DNA of 64,000 nucleotides from UBA1568 sp964488025 (GTDB taxonomy: Bacteria; Patescibacteriota; Minisyncoccia; Moranbacterales; UBA1568), in the NCBI GenBank assembly GCA_964488025.1, contig CAZATJ010000002.1:1-64000 (forward strand), given 5' to 3'. This document shows positions 8,387 to 18,517 of the stretch, piece after piece. Below the pieces are notes generated by a model. It was not told where the DNA came from, did not search any database, and saw only the letters and a list, made by a program, of their open reading frames with translations. A program made the translations under genes and the position numbers. Positions within the stretch are counted from its first letter, which is position 1. Every line of letters begins with the position of its first letter.

Positions 8387-9270
8387 AAGAAACAATGGCG
8401 CCTTCGGATAATATCCATAGATATCTCTGCTGCCCAAAGTGCAAGCAAGATCTGGAAGGGTATGAACAAATTTCTTGTCCATCATGCGGAAAGCAATATG
8501 AGATACGGGAGGGTATTCCGGTACTGGTTGATCTTGACTCCCTGCCAGATCACCTGAGTCATCAAATCAGATATTTTGAAAATGAGTCAATCTCAGATAC
8601 AGAGTATCATCTTGAGCCGTGGCAGGAGACCTATGTCGAGAGGCTCAACATAAACTTTTCTGATGTAAAAGATAAGGTCATTATTGATTGCGGAACAGGT
8701 TCGGGCTATATAGCTATTGAATTGGCCAAACAAGGAGCTTTTGTCATAGCTTGCGATCTCACGTTAAAAAGTTTAATTCGGTTAAAAAGAGCTGCCAAGA
8801 AAGTCGGCGTAGAACAGAATCTACTCATCGTCTGCTGTTCTGCGGAAACGCTTCCTTTCAAAAAAGCTATTGCAGATTATTTTATTTCCAATGCCGTACT
8901 CGAACACTTACCAAATGAAAAAGAGGCCATAGAAGAAATAAACAGGGTCTGCAAAGAAAAATCTGGCATTATGATTACCGTGCCTTTGGCATATAAGTAT
9001 CTCAATCCGCTGATGCTTCCTTTGAATTATATTCACGACAAAAGAATAGGTCATTTGCGACGCTATGATGAAAACAATATACTTTCGAAATTTCTTCGCT
9101 ATAGCTTGATCCGATCTTACTATACTGGTCATTTTGCGAAAGTATGTATGACGCTTTCTAATATGATTTCCCCTATCTTCAATAAGCGGTATATGGAAAG
9201 TGTCGATAAAAAAAAGACAGTCAACAAATGGTGGGCAAGCAACATAATATGTTTTTTGAAAAGAACCTAA
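8380..9270 (+). CDS. SAM methyltransferase with N-terminal Trm112-like zinc ribbon
   Basis: About 296 residues. The N-terminus carries a small zinc-ribbon (CCPKCKQDLEG, then SCPSCGKQYEIREGIPVLVD), as in Trm112-fused methyltransferases of glycan loci. A class I fold follows with VIIDCGTGSGYIAIELA (motif I), ACDLTLKSL, and FISNAVLEHLPNEKEAIEEI. The probable role is methylation of a sugar or lipid-linked intermediate; the acceptor is unknown. I chose ATG 8380, which overlaps the fcl stop; the frame extends back to ATG 8362, and ATG 8395 is also possible. Confidence 0.82.
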   Translation: MLEETMAPSDNIHRYLCCPKCKQDLEGYEQISCPSCGKQYEIREGIPVLVDLDSLPDHLSHQIRYFENESISDTEYHLEPWQETYVERLNINFSDVKDKVIIDCGTGSGYIAIELAKQGAFVIACDLTLKSLIRLKRAAKKVGVEQNLLIVCCSAETLPFKKAIADYFISNAVLEHLPNEKEAIEEINRVCKEKSGIMITVPLAYKYLNPLMLPLNYIHDKRIGHLRRYDENNILSKFLRYSLIRSYYTGHFAKVCMTLSNMISPIFNKRYMESVDKKKTVNKWWASNIICFLKRT

Positions 9271-9309
9271 AACGGGAATAAAGATTGAACAAAAAAGAGC
9301 CGTTGAAAT

Positions 9310-10458
9310 ATGGGAAAAGAAGAAAAGAAGAGTATCATAATTGTGGCGCATAAGTTCCTGACTCAGCCGGATGATGATCTGGTGTTGTTTTTGAATAAAC
9401 AGAAATATGCTAATGTACTGCATATTTATCATAGTTTTTCTGATGCTCCCGACCGTTCAAGCTCTTTTGTATGGTATAAGGACGGTGTCCTCTACGAAGA
9501 GCGGAAAACTTCTGATTATAAGTATCTGCCAGAGCCGCTCATATATGGGAAGGAGTTCCTTTTTACTGTTTGGTGGGTGTGGAGAAGCGGGATTATCTGG
9601 GAGCGGTACATCGGGATGGACGGATTACTCGTATTGTTTGGAAATATTTTGCGATTTTTCAGGAGAGTAAGACAGACGGTCTTTTGGGCGATAGACTTCG
9701 TGCCGGAAGACCGATTTGCCTCCGGAATAAGAAATAAGATATATCGCTTTATCAACGTGCACAGCTATAAAAACGCTGACGCCATGTGGGATCTTTCTCC
9801 TCGTATGGCGGCGGCGCGAGAAAAGTTTCTCGGTATTACAAAAAATCACTATCGGTCGCATAGGGTTGTTCCTTATGGGTTGTGGCTGGATCGAATCAAG
9901 CATTATTCTTATGAGGAATGCGAGAAGGACACCCTTGTCTTTATGGGGCATCTTTTGGAAAAGCAAGGGGTGCAGCTGGTCATTCAGGCGATTCCTGAAA
10001 TAATAAAGAACTATCCGAATTTTCATTTTAAAATCATAGGGGACGGGTATTATCGGGAAAAGCTTCTTGGACTTGCTCAGGATATAGGGGTATTGAGGCA
10101 TTGCGATTTTCGTGGGAAAATAGAAAACATTATGGAAGTGGAGGAAGAAATAGCCAGGTCAGCGGTGGCGATCGCGCCGTATGTGAAATCGCTCGATACA
10201 TGGACCTACTATGCTGATCCCGGGAAAGTGAAGACTTACCTAGCCTGTGGCGTGCCCTTGCTCCTGACGAATATTCCGTGGAATGCGCACGAGATCGAAG
10301 AGACAAAATGCGGAATGATCATCACTGAGGATGTGAGGGATATCGTTTCCAAGACCCTCTCTCTTATGGAGAATACGCGGAATGCGGAGTATCGTAAAAA
10401 TGCTGTTCAATATTCTCAGGGATTTAATTATGAGAATATATTTCGGGGTCTCCTATGA
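9310..10458 (+). CDS. Glycosyltransferase family 4/1 (GT-B)
   Basis: This 382-residue GT-B enzyme has a recognisable C-terminal donor-binding half: DTLVFMGHLLEKQGVQLVIQ, FKIIGDGYYREKL, then VAIAPYVKSLDTWTYYADPG and KVKTYLACGVPLLLT, which correspond to the EX7E-like donor region of GT4. The N-terminal half is divergent and contains a hydrophobic patch (residues about 85-115) that may bind the membrane. Its stop overlaps the start of the next gene by 4 bases. Confidence 0.8.
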   Translation: MGKEEKKSIIIVAHKFLTQPDDDLVLFLNKQKYANVLHIYHSFSDAPDRSSSFVWYKDGVLYEERKTSDYKYLPEPLIYGKEFLFTVWWVWRSGIIWERYIGMDGLLVLFGNILRFFRRVRQTVFWAIDFVPEDRFASGIRNKIYRFINVHSYKNADAMWDLSPRMAAAREKFLGITKNHYRSHRVVPYGLWLDRIKHYSYEECEKDTLVFMGHLLEKQGVQLVIQAIPEIIKNYPNFHFKIIGDGYYREKLLGLAQDIGVLRHCDFRGKIENIMEVEEEIARSAVAIAPYVKSLDTWTYYADPGKVKTYLACGVPLLLTNIPWNAHEIEETKCGMIITEDVRDIVSKTLSLMENTRNAEYRKNAVQYSQGFNYENIFRGLL

Positions 10459-11507
10459 AAATTCTTTACCACATCCCCTCCCTCCACACCATCTATGCTG
10501 GGCGCACCATCTATGCCGGGTACAAACATGCCTTTGAGGATCTGGGGCATGAGTTCGTCACATTGACGGCTTCGGATGCTCAGACAGAGACGTTTGAGCG
10601 TGAGAGTCCGGATATACTGATCACCGCTCTCACCCCGTATCATCTGAAGTATTTGGACTTGCAAGCAGTCGCGAAACAGAGAGCGAAAGGGATGAAGGTG
10701 TTTGTCAATATGCCGTTTTGGAATTCGCCCATGTCTCGTTTGAGGATTAATGAAAGCCCGAGTTTGAGCGAAAACACAGAAGCAGTGGCGCTCATTCGCG
10801 CTGGCACCTTCGGCGACGCGTATTACAATGTGTGCGAGCAGGGCGATGAGCGGATGGGTGGTTTTGAAAAGATTACGGGATATGTGCATCACACGATTCC
10901 TCTGGCAGCAGATAAGTTTCTCCATTTCCCGGAATATACAGAGCGGTTCAAGGCTGATATCGCTTATATCGGAACATACTTACCAGAAAAAAGGGAATTT
11001 ATCCGTGAGGCGGTCTTCCCTCTCTCCAAGCGATATGATCTGAAATTGTACGGGCAGGACTGGACACTGTATGATAGAGGAAGAGGCTTTGCTCAAAAAG
11101 TAGGGCAGTATTTTAATATTCCGTACTTGCAGTCATTGCAGAAACCGAAATTGGAATTGGAAGACGAAAGAAGGGTCTATACCTCTTCGGTGATTTCCAT
11201 TAATATTCACGAAGAATACCAGAAGAAATTCGGAGGGGATTGTAATGAGCGTACGTTCAAGATTCCGGCCTGCGGGGGATTCGAAATCACCGATGACGTG
11301 GCCTGTATCCGCAAGTATTTCAAGGAGGGTGAGGAAATAGTGATTGCTTCTAATAAGGACGAATGGTTTCAGAAAATAGACTATTATATAAAAAACCCCG
11401 AAAAAAGGCTGCCTATCATTGAGGCAGGAAGGAAGAAAGTGCTTGCAGAGCACACCTATCATAATAGAGTTAAGCAGATGCTTGAGATATATAATTCGCT
11501 GGTATAA
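10455..11507 (+). CDS. CgeB/YkvP-like glycosyltransferase (Glyco_trans_1_2)
   Basis: This 350-residue GT-B type protein has a C-terminal domain that matches the CgeB family (PF13524): VISINIHEEYQKKFGGDCN, ERTFKIPACGGFEI, then a terminal KVLAEHTYHNRVKQMLEIY helix. CgeB-like proteins are glycosyltransferases or maturation enzymes of surface glycans. The first strand (KILYHIPSLHTIYAGRTIYA) is the GT-B N-terminal beta strand. It overlaps the preceding GT gene by 4 bases. Confidence 0.78.
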   Translation: MKILYHIPSLHTIYAGRTIYAGYKHAFEDLGHEFVTLTASDAQTETFERESPDILITALTPYHLKYLDLQAVAKQRAKGMKVFVNMPFWNSPMSRLRINESPSLSENTEAVALIRAGTFGDAYYNVCEQGDERMGGFEKITGYVHHTIPLAADKFLHFPEYTERFKADIAYIGTYLPEKREFIREAVFPLSKRYDLKLYGQDWTLYDRGRGFAQKVGQYFNIPYLQSLQKPKLELEDERRVYTSSVISINIHEEYQKKFGGDCNERTFKIPACGGFEITDDVACIRKYFKEGEEIVIASNKDEWFQKIDYYIKNPEKRLPIIEAGRKKVLAEHTYHNRVKQMLEIYNSLV

Positions 11508-11531
11508 ATTCGAATAAGAAAAAAGAATTTT

Positions 11532-12131
11532 ATGGGAAAAGTTATTCTGAATCTTGGCTGTGGAAAAGTGAGAATCCCCAATTCGCTCGGTGTCGATCGC
11601 GTACCTATCGAGGGCTATGTGGATGTGGTGCATGATTTGGACGTAGTTCCTTATCCATTTGCGGATAACTCTGTCGATGAGATTCATTTTTATCACGTTT
11701 TAGAGCATCTGCATGATCCCATTAAAAAGCTTGAAGAAATTTATAGGATACTTAGGCCAGGAGGGGCGCTGTATATGCGAGTACCACATTTCTCGAGCAT
11801 GGGAGCCTTTACGGATGTGACTCATATCCGTCCCTTCGGCTATTTCAGTCTCGATTGCCTCCAACCTAATGATTACCATCATTTCTATACGACCGCAGCA
11901 TTTGAAATTTTGAAGAAAGAAATCAAATATCTCGGCCTCTATCCGAATACGGGCCTCTATGAAAAATATGTCCACAAGAACCAATGCCCTCTCATTGTGC
12001 GCCCATTCGTTCGTCTGATGAATTTTCTGGTCGCCCTCTCGCCTGTAGCTTTCGAGCGGCTGTGGTGTTATTGGGTAGGGGGTGCAACTGAAATAGTAAT
12101 TGACTTGAAGGCTATCAAACAAACAAAGTAG
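11532..12131 (+). CDS. Class I SAM-dependent methyltransferase
   Basis: This 199-residue methyltransferase has motif I at the very N-terminus (ILNLGCGKVRIPNSLGVD), then VVHDLDVVPYPFADNSVDEI, YHVLEHLHDPIKKLEEI and RILRPGGALYMRVPHFSS. This arrangement is common in short glycan-cluster methyltransferases. The C-terminal part has a hydrophobic helix (VRLMNFLVALSPVAFERLW) that may anchor it. The ATG has no SD site. Confidence 0.82.
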   Translation: MGKVILNLGCGKVRIPNSLGVDRVPIEGYVDVVHDLDVVPYPFADNSVDEIHFYHVLEHLHDPIKKLEEIYRILRPGGALYMRVPHFSSMGAFTDVTHIRPFGYFSLDCLQPNDYHHFYTTAAFEILKKEIKYLGLYPNTGLYEKYVHKNQCPLIVRPFVRLMNFLVALSPVAFERLWCYWVGGATEIVIDLKAIKQTK

Positions 12132-12162
12132 AGAAAAGTAATTCGAGGATATCTTCGCTTAA

Positions 12163-14400
12163 ATGATCGATAAGAAATTACGGGACAAGTCTATACAATT
12201 CTTCCCTTTTTTGTTTTTTTTGCTGCTTACTTATCTGATTTCTTATAAGGTGATCGGAGGAGTTATTTCTATTGGAGATTTCCCTTATTATTGGCCGCTT
12301 TCTAGTATTGATAGTTTCTCAGTGTGGAGTACGTCTTATTTGGGGTACAGCAAAGCAAGCACGATGTTTGGTACGCAGATTTTTTCCTCGATACCTTACC
12401 TCTTATCGATGATGGGTTTATCTGCTGAGAGTATCAGTTATCTTCATAATTATGGGCTCATATACACCTGTTCACTGGTATACTACTTCATAGCGAAGAA
12501 AATATCTGGAAACGTCTTATTAGCTTATTTCATCGGATTGTTCATCATTTTGAATAATTTCGTTTTGGAGCACCTGTTGGTTTTCCCTGGAGTTATCTTT
12601 TACTCGCTTATTGTCTATGGAATCACGCTCTATATCTGTTATGAAATTTATCTGCACGGATTAAATCTCAAGAGGATAATTTCAATTGTTCTTTTGTCAT
12701 TCTTTCATTTGCATCCTTTCTATTTTTTTATAAATCTGCTGTTCCTTTTCATATTCAGCCTATTTTACAGTGCTACCCATTGGAGAGTGTATTCCAAAAA
12801 ATACCTGCTTGGCTGTCTCTTTATTTTGCTTTCAGGTGTCGTGGCTATCCAATCCTATTGGTTGGCTCCTTTTATAAAAAATATTTTTCTCTCATCAAGC
12901 TCACAGGTTTATGGCGGAGGTGGAACGCAATCTGCTATTTTTAGCGGTTATTTCCAAAGTATCACATATGTGAATCTTTTTAGTCTTTACCATTACCCTG
13001 GAACTCTAGGAGTAAAGATGCATGGAAGCGCGTTACAATCCTTTTTTTATTTTTATCTTCTTTGTTTGGTGATATTCTTATATATCAAGGATGAGTTTAA
13101 GAACAAGAAATGGATCGCATTTCTTTTTTTGAATCTGTTTCTTTTTTTTAATTTAGCGTTAGGGGCAAAATCACAGCTTACAGGCACTGGCTGGATTTAT
13201 CTCTATGAGAATTTCCCCGCCTTTGGTTTTTTCAGATCTTTCTCTAGATTTATCATCCTTTATTTTGTTCTATTCATTTTTCTATTCATTTTCTTATTTA
13301 AAGATTGGAAAAGCAGGTATAAAAATTATGTCTTATCAGTTGTTATTTTTCTGCTTCTCGCTGCCAATACTATCTTTTTCAGTGGAGATTTCGGCGGGTT
13401 CATTACCAGCGCTAAAGTGCCTAAAGAATATGTAGCTGTTAATGAAAAATATTTTCAGGGAGACGAATCACAATATAATATCCTGACTCTGCCGAATGTT
13501 CCCTACGAAAGCTATAGTTGGTTTTTGACCGATCAAAGAGGCACGACCGGTGAAAGGATAAGTCAGTCGTTATATTTTAGGGAAAACTTTTTTTCAAAAC
13601 CCGCAGCGTATAACAGATATGCGATTAATTTGGACGCTCGCAGTAATTTTTTGAAATCATTTTTTACTTATAACGAAGGCCTGCTTTCATCGAGTAACTT
13701 TGATCAGGTCGTCGATACGCTAAACGTGAGGTATGTCCTTATCCAGAAGGATTTGATAAATATATTGAAAGACAATGCCCCTGTGTCTGTTGAAAAATAT
13801 CTTGATTATCTCAATCAAGACGATGCATTCGTTTTGAAAGAAGATAATGCTAGTTTTGCTCTTTATGAAAATAAAGATTATCTCCCTGTAGCTTCGATGC
13901 GAGATATGCGATTTATGAAAGTAAATGATGCTAAATATATTCTGTCTATTAAAAATTTAAAGAATACAGAGTCCTTATCTTTTTTGCAGAGCTATAATGA
14001 GCAGTGGAAACTCTATCTAGAGACGGACTCGAATGATAAGGATTGTGATTCGGTAAAATATTATGAGAATACCCAGACTACCGAGTGTAAGCCAGCAGAA
14101 GGTAGGGTGAATCGTGGAGATCTCTCTTATTTGTACAGAAAGACTATTTTTAACGATACACATACGATCTATAACCAATATGCCAATGGTTGGGAAATTG
14201 ATTCTGATTACATCAAGAAAAATTTTCCGAAAGATGCGTACACAGTGAATCCTGATGGCAGCATTGATCTTGAGCTGACGCTCTATTTCAATCCCCAATC
14301 CTACTTTTATCTTGGCCTTATTGTGTCAGGAATCGCATTGGTAGGGTGTTTGGGATACTTGGGGTATATTGGTATAATAAAGCGGAGAAAGACTGAGTAA
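12163..14400 (+). CDS. Very large GT-C-like membrane protein with extracytoplasmic C-terminal domain
   Basis: This 745-residue protein has about 12-13 hydrophobic segments in the first 425 residues, a soluble domain (about 430-715) and one final membrane helix (about 715-735). The first loop holds an acidic GDFPYYWP motif, the position where GT-C enzymes carry their catalytic acidic residues. The plan recalls mycobacterial arabinofuranosyltransferase AftD/DUF3367 and YfhO-type proteins. The soluble part includes LSFLQSYNEQWKLYL and YNQYANGWEID repeats, motifs I associate with such proteins. A polyprenyl-sugar transferase outside the membrane is likely but not proven. It forms a set with 14445-15956 and 15963-18161. 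Confidence 0.55.
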   Translation: MIDKKLRDKSIQFFPFLFFLLLTYLISYKVIGGVISIGDFPYYWPLSSIDSFSVWSTSYLGYSKASTMFGTQIFSSIPYLLSMMGLSAESISYLHNYGLIYTCSLVYYFIAKKISGNVLLAYFIGLFIILNNFVLEHLLVFPGVIFYSLIVYGITLYICYEIYLHGLNLKRIISIVLLSFFHLHPFYFFINLLFLFIFSLFYSATHWRVYSKKYLLGCLFILLSGVVAIQSYWLAPFIKNIFLSSSSQVYGGGGTQSAIFSGYFQSITYVNLFSLYHYPGTLGVKMHGSALQSFFYFYLLCLVIFLYIKDEFKNKKWIAFLFLNLFLFFNLALGAKSQLTGTGWIYLYENFPAFGFFRSFSRFIILYFVLFIFLFIFLFKDWKSRYKNYVLSVVIFLLLAANTIFFSGDFGGFITSAKVPKEYVAVNEKYFQGDESQYNILTLPNVPYESYSWFLTDQRGTTGERISQSLYFRENFFSKPAAYNRYAINLDARSNFLKSFFTYNEGLLSSSNFDQVVDTLNVRYVLIQKDLINILKDNAPVSVEKYLDYLNQDDAFVLKEDNASFALYENKDYLPVASMRDMRFMKVNDAKYILSIKNLKNTESLSFLQSYNEQWKLYLETDSNDKDCDSVKYYENTQTTECKPAEGRVNRGDLSYLYRKTIFNDTHTIYNQYANGWEIDSDYIKKNFPKDAYTVNPDGSIDLELTLYFNPQSYFYLGLIVSGIALVGCLGYLGYIGIIKRRKTE

Positions 14401-14444
14401 AAAGGGCATTTTGTGTGGTGAGTTGGAAATAATAGTGAATAAGT

Positions 14445-15956
14445 ATGGATTTTTTGAAAATATTTGCAAGAATAAAGGTTTTCTTGGGAAAAAACGCTCG
14501 TTATATCGGTGTACTTTTATTTTTTGCTATGGTACTTCTGTATGCCATGTCTGTTAATGGAGAAGGAAAAAGAAAAAATGGTTTAAAAAGTATTCCACAA
14601 GAGCAGTTAGAGGTTGTTCAAATTCCAGACCTTGATTATGTCGCACGATCAAAATCGTATTCGGGAGTATTTTCTTCGCAAGCAGGAGAGGCATACCGGG
14701 TGATTATTCAGGTGGAAGCGAACAAAGAAACGGATATCCTTGTGTCCGCACGATCTGCCGGTGGCAAAGAGTTGGAGATCGGTTCTTTGAGTCTTCCTGG
14801 AAATACATCGACTTTTCGTGAGGCAGTTTTCGTAACCGATGGGATGTATCGCGATATTGTCGTGAAGCTGCCGCAGAAGGAAGATGATAGAAGCGCGCAG
14901 TGGAACGATACGAGTGTACATATCGAGAAAGTCCTTGTAACGCGACTGAATGTCTCTGCCCTCACTCAGGCTAGGGATTTGAAACCGACGGTATTCGGTA
15001 TGCCTCAGACGGTTGTTTCTTACCTGCCTGCTTTTCGCGATGTGGCGAAAGAAGATAGTTTTGCTTTTGCGAAAAATAGGATCGGGCAGTATTTCAAGGC
15101 GGATGCCTCGTCGCTTTCGGATGTAAGTTTTCGTGGCAATATCATAGGAACAGGAGGGGAGGGGGCATATGAAGTGGAGGTTGGAAAATGCAAGACAGAT
15201 GTGACGGATTGTGCCATCGGAGATCTTGAAATGGTGAATAAAGTCCCATTTACTGCCGTAGATATGGAGCACTATCGGACAGATATATCAAAAAACCTTT
15301 ATCAGTTTGATATATTTGTGCCACTTGAAGCCGGGGACGTCTATTATGTCGGCATAAACGCAGCCAATGTCAAGACAGATAAAAAGAATTATCTCGAGCT
15401 CAAGCAGTTCGAAGTGGACGGTGTACTGAAAGATTCTTTCATCGCTATTTCTACCATATTATCTGCTGATAGGGGCAGTGCGGATGGGGCAGAGCAACTG
15501 CTTTCTCGTGCGATGATCCAGGATATCGGTGATGCCTATTGGTACGAGTATCATATGAGCGGTACGAAAGATGACCTAATCGATGTTCATAGCTCGTTTG
15601 GCAAAGTGAAGTTCGATAAGGATTTCGGAGCGCTGACGATGCCGCGTGACCGCGATGTGTCGATGACGTTCAAAGTGGATACGTTTTATCCTTTCGAGAG
15701 TATGCAGGTCAAGGCTGCCGGATCGGATACCAAGGATAACCAGTTCGTTTTGGAATATTCTTTCGATCAGGAGGAGTGGAAGGAGTTATCGTATGTACAA
15801 CAGGAAAACGGTCCGCAAGTTTTTGATACGAATATTGTTGCCACACCAGGGAATGAGAAGACTGTTTTCCTCCGGGCGCGATCGACACAAGATGGCAGCA
15901 AATCCAAAAATTGGGGATTGAAAGATCTTTCCTTGTCCGCGTTGTTAAAAAAATAA
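14445..15956 (+). CDS. Membrane-anchored extracytoplasmic protein, unknown function
   Basis: This 503-residue protein has one N-terminal transmembrane segment (about residues 19-36, YIGVLLFFAMVLLYAM). The long exported remainder is rich in beta-strand-like stretches, with repeating carbohydrate-binding-like patterns (YRVIIQVEANKETDILVSAR; YQFDIFVPLEAGDVYYVGIN; VFLRARSTQDGSKSKNWGLK). It has no catalytic motif I recognise. It lies between two AftD/YfhO-like membrane proteins and is 6 bases from the second, so it is probably an accessory or sugar-binding partner of them. No enzymatic role is assigned. Confidence 0.5.
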   Translation: MDFLKIFARIKVFLGKNARYIGVLLFFAMVLLYAMSVNGEGKRKNGLKSIPQEQLEVVQIPDLDYVARSKSYSGVFSSQAGEAYRVIIQVEANKETDILVSARSAGGKELEIGSLSLPGNTSTFREAVFVTDGMYRDIVVKLPQKEDDRSAQWNDTSVHIEKVLVTRLNVSALTQARDLKPTVFGMPQTVVSYLPAFRDVAKEDSFAFAKNRIGQYFKADASSLSDVSFRGNIIGTGGEGAYEVEVGKCKTDVTDCAIGDLEMVNKVPFTAVDMEHYRTDISKNLYQFDIFVPLEAGDVYYVGINAANVKTDKKNYLELKQFEVDGVLKDSFIAISTILSADRGSADGAEQLLSRAMIQDIGDAYWYEYHMSGTKDDLIDVHSSFGKVKFDKDFGALTMPRDRDVSMTFKVDTFYPFESMQVKAAGSDTKDNQFVLEYSFDQEEWKELSYVQQENGPQVFDTNIVATPGNEKTVFLRARSTQDGSKSKNWGLKDLSLSALLKK

Positions 15957-15962
15957 GCGCGT

Positions 15963-18161
15963 ATGGAATTTCTGGAACAACAAACGAAAGGGTTTTTTTC
16001 TTTTTGGAAATGGGAAATCGGCGGAGTGCTGCTTCTTGGTTTTGTCGTTGTCATGAACCTTTTCCCGAACGGGTATGTCATCATGGGTGGCGATGTCATG
16101 CAGAATATCCATTTGAACGAGAATTATAGCAATCTTTTTTACGAATGGTTCGGGCGCGTTTCGTTTTTTTATCTCCCGTTTTATCTTTTGGATGTGATGG
16201 GCGTTTCCGCAACGGCGCAGCTTTCGTGGTATCTCGGCATTTTTTTGGTATCGGCATACGTTTCTTTTTTTGTTTTCGGCCGGCTTTTGTTCTCATATGT
16301 CCGGGGAGCGCTTCTGGCTTTCGGTAGTCTTTTCTATGCCACCAATATCTATACGCTGTATATATTCACTTCGACCTGGGGATTTACGTATTATCAGATA
16401 CTGTATGTTTTCATTCCGGTACTTACCGGTCTGTATATACGATCACTGCAGAGTCGGTCGAGGATTTTCTCTCTCGCATTTCTTCTGGTGGTTTTCTTCG
16501 CATCGATGAGTTTCAGCAATCCGGCATTCGCTGTTTCTCTGGGGATGTATTTTATTCTGTTGACTGCCTTTTTATTTATTTTCCGTTTTGTCGTATGGGA
16601 TAAGCGAGTACTCGGGAAAATAGCTCTTCTCGGTACTCTGAGCATCGCACTCAATGCATACTGGATGCTACCGGTACTGCCGCAGATGCGTGCCGGGATC
16701 GAGGGTGTCGGATCATCGACTGATATCAATTTGCCTGAATCGCTGAGGAAGACTTCGAATGCTATTTTCGATACGCTCCGTCTGGTATCGACGTATGAAC
16801 ACGATATGTTTTATCCCTATAATTTTCCCTATCCGCAAATCGAATGGCTGCAAAATCCGATTCTTGCGCTCACGTTCGCTCCTTTCTTTCTGATCCTTAT
16901 TGGGTTTATGTTCATCAAGAAAAATGAGAATGTTCTGCGTTCTTGGTATCTGGTCTTTTTTGCGCTTCTGGCTGTTTTCACTGCTCTTGTAGCGCACGTC
17001 CGATATCCGTTCGATGTATTCAATAATTTTTTCTTCCAGCTTCCTGGATTCAACGTATTGCGCGGATGGGATAAGATGGCGATATTTACGCCGTTTCTCA
17101 TCGTAACGCTTTTTTTCATTATGCTTGTTTCTCAGCAAGGGAAGAAATATTATCGATATCTTCTGGGGAGTTCTTTCGTGCTTGTTGTTTTGCTGGCATT
17201 GCCTTTTTATTTCGGTGGCATTCAGACGAAGATGAGCTATATCCTGCAGGGGAATGATGAGAAAGACTATCGCGAGTCGCGCTACAGCGCCTTGGTCAAG
17301 ATACCGGAACCGTACTATGATATCCAGGAAATTTTGAAAAAGGATACGGCAGATAACAAGATTTCGACGTTGCCTTTTTCGCCCGGATCGAGCGTGGGGC
17401 GCGTCGATCTTCCGAAATGGAAAGTCAATGCGCCGCACGTGATACCGTTTTTGTATCAGAAGAGCTATGTTGAACCGAACCAGCCGTATATCGGCGACCT
17501 GCGGTTTGCCAAAGAATATAGCGATATCCACCTGAATCCGGAAACGATTATCGACGTCTACGGGCTTTTGGGTGTGAAATATATCGTTTACCAGAAAGAT
17601 GCTGATTCGGAAAGAGTGCAGAAATTTGGGCGCGCGCGGGCATTTCTCGAAGAAAAATCGGCGATACAGATGATTGCCGATAGCGAATGGATATCGCTGT
17701 ATACGGTTGATGACAGCCGCGTGTTTCCTTATATGTATGTCAGCGATGAAGCATTTTCTTTTGATTCGGATCAGGAAAATATGTCTAGTGGAATACGGGC
17801 GTTTCAGGAAACCGTTTCACCGGTATCTTACGAACGGAAAAATCCGAAAGAGATTGTTATTCAGGTGACGACGGATATTTCCAGGAATTCCTTGGTGTAT
17901 CTCAATGAAAAATATGATACTCTCTGGCAAGCAGTATATGTATCCAAAGATGGTAAGAGAGTTTCTCTTGCAAGAGAGGATACTGTCAATTTCGCAAATG
18001 CGTGGAAAACTGATTATGTCGCGGCTGGAGGGAAAATAGAGATATCGCATCGGTCATTCCGGCTTCTGCGTGTGGGGCTTATGATTTCTGGTATAGTGCT
18101 TCTGGCTGTCATCTCTTTTTTGATGTATCGTATATTTACAAGAAAATATGGAAAAAACTGA
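15963..18161 (+). CDS. Very large GT-C-like membrane protein (paralogue in plan of 12163-14400)
   Basis: This 732-residue protein has about 12 hydrophobic segments in its first 430 residues, a soluble extracytoplasmic domain and a C-terminal transmembrane helix (about 705-725). The first loop has an acidic GGDVMQNIHLNENYSN motif, and the segment LSIALNAYWMLPVLPQM is typical of AftD/DUF3367-like proteins. The C-terminal half holds SLVYLNEKYDTLWQAVYV, matching the SYNEQWKLYL segment of the first protein. A lipid-sugar-dependent glycosyltransferase is the best guess. Its end overlaps the next gene by 14 bases. Confidence 0.55.
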   Translation: MEFLEQQTKGFFSFWKWEIGGVLLLGFVVVMNLFPNGYVIMGGDVMQNIHLNENYSNLFYEWFGRVSFFYLPFYLLDVMGVSATAQLSWYLGIFLVSAYVSFFVFGRLLFSYVRGALLAFGSLFYATNIYTLYIFTSTWGFTYYQILYVFIPVLTGLYIRSLQSRSRIFSLAFLLVVFFASMSFSNPAFAVSLGMYFILLTAFLFIFRFVVWDKRVLGKIALLGTLSIALNAYWMLPVLPQMRAGIEGVGSSTDINLPESLRKTSNAIFDTLRLVSTYEHDMFYPYNFPYPQIEWLQNPILALTFAPFFLILIGFMFIKKNENVLRSWYLVFFALLAVFTALVAHVRYPFDVFNNFFFQLPGFNVLRGWDKMAIFTPFLIVTLFFIMLVSQQGKKYYRYLLGSSFVLVVLLALPFYFGGIQTKMSYILQGNDEKDYRESRYSALVKIPEPYYDIQEILKKDTADNKISTLPFSPGSSVGRVDLPKWKVNAPHVIPFLYQKSYVEPNQPYIGDLRFAKEYSDIHLNPETIIDVYGLLGVKYIVYQKDADSERVQKFGRARAFLEEKSAIQMIADSEWISLYTVDDSRVFPYMYVSDEAFSFDSDQENMSSGIRAFQETVSPVSYERKNPKEIVIQVTTDISRNSLVYLNEKYDTLWQAVYVSKDGKRVSLAREDTVNFANAWKTDYVAAGGKIEISHRSFRLLRVGLMISGIVLLAVISFLMYRIFTRKYGKN

Positions 18162-18516
18162 TATGAATCATAGCGATATTGACCAAGTAAGGTATTTCCT
18201 CAAGACAAGAAAGAAAGATGTCATTTTTCTTGGTATAGGGCTCTTCATCGGAATCGTGTTGAATTGGGATCTCGCCGAAATTTTTATATTCGAGGTTTTG
18301 ATTTGGTCTATCCTGGGGCCGATTTCTAGTCAAATCCTGGCCGGCATAGCTCTTTTTTTCCTTGCATCGACACCGATACTGCTTTTATTTGGGCGCGACG
18401 CCCAGGCAGAACAATATGCTGTGTATGCCTACTATTTCCTGGTAATGGCCGTCATTCGGGGGATTATTGAGGTGAGAGGAAAGAAAAACGATGGTGTAAT
18501 GGAAAATGAGCCCTAA
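18148..18516 (+). CDS. Small membrane protein, unknown
   Basis: This 122-residue protein has three hydrophobic segments (about residues 25-43, 47-78 and 88-108) and charged ends. No family is recognised. It overlaps the large membrane protein before it by 14 bases and so is almost certainly co-translated with it. ATG 18163, five codons in and just after the upstream stop, is an alternative start. It may be a subunit or assembly partner of the preceding GT-C-like proteins; this rests on position only. Confidence 0.5.
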   Translation: MEKTDMNHSDIDQVRYFLKTRKKDVIFLGIGLFIGIVLNWDLAEIFIFEVLIWSILGPISSQILAGIALFFLASTPILLLFGRDAQAEQYAVYAYYFLVMAVIRGIIEVRGKKNDGVMENEP

Positions 18517-18517
18517 T

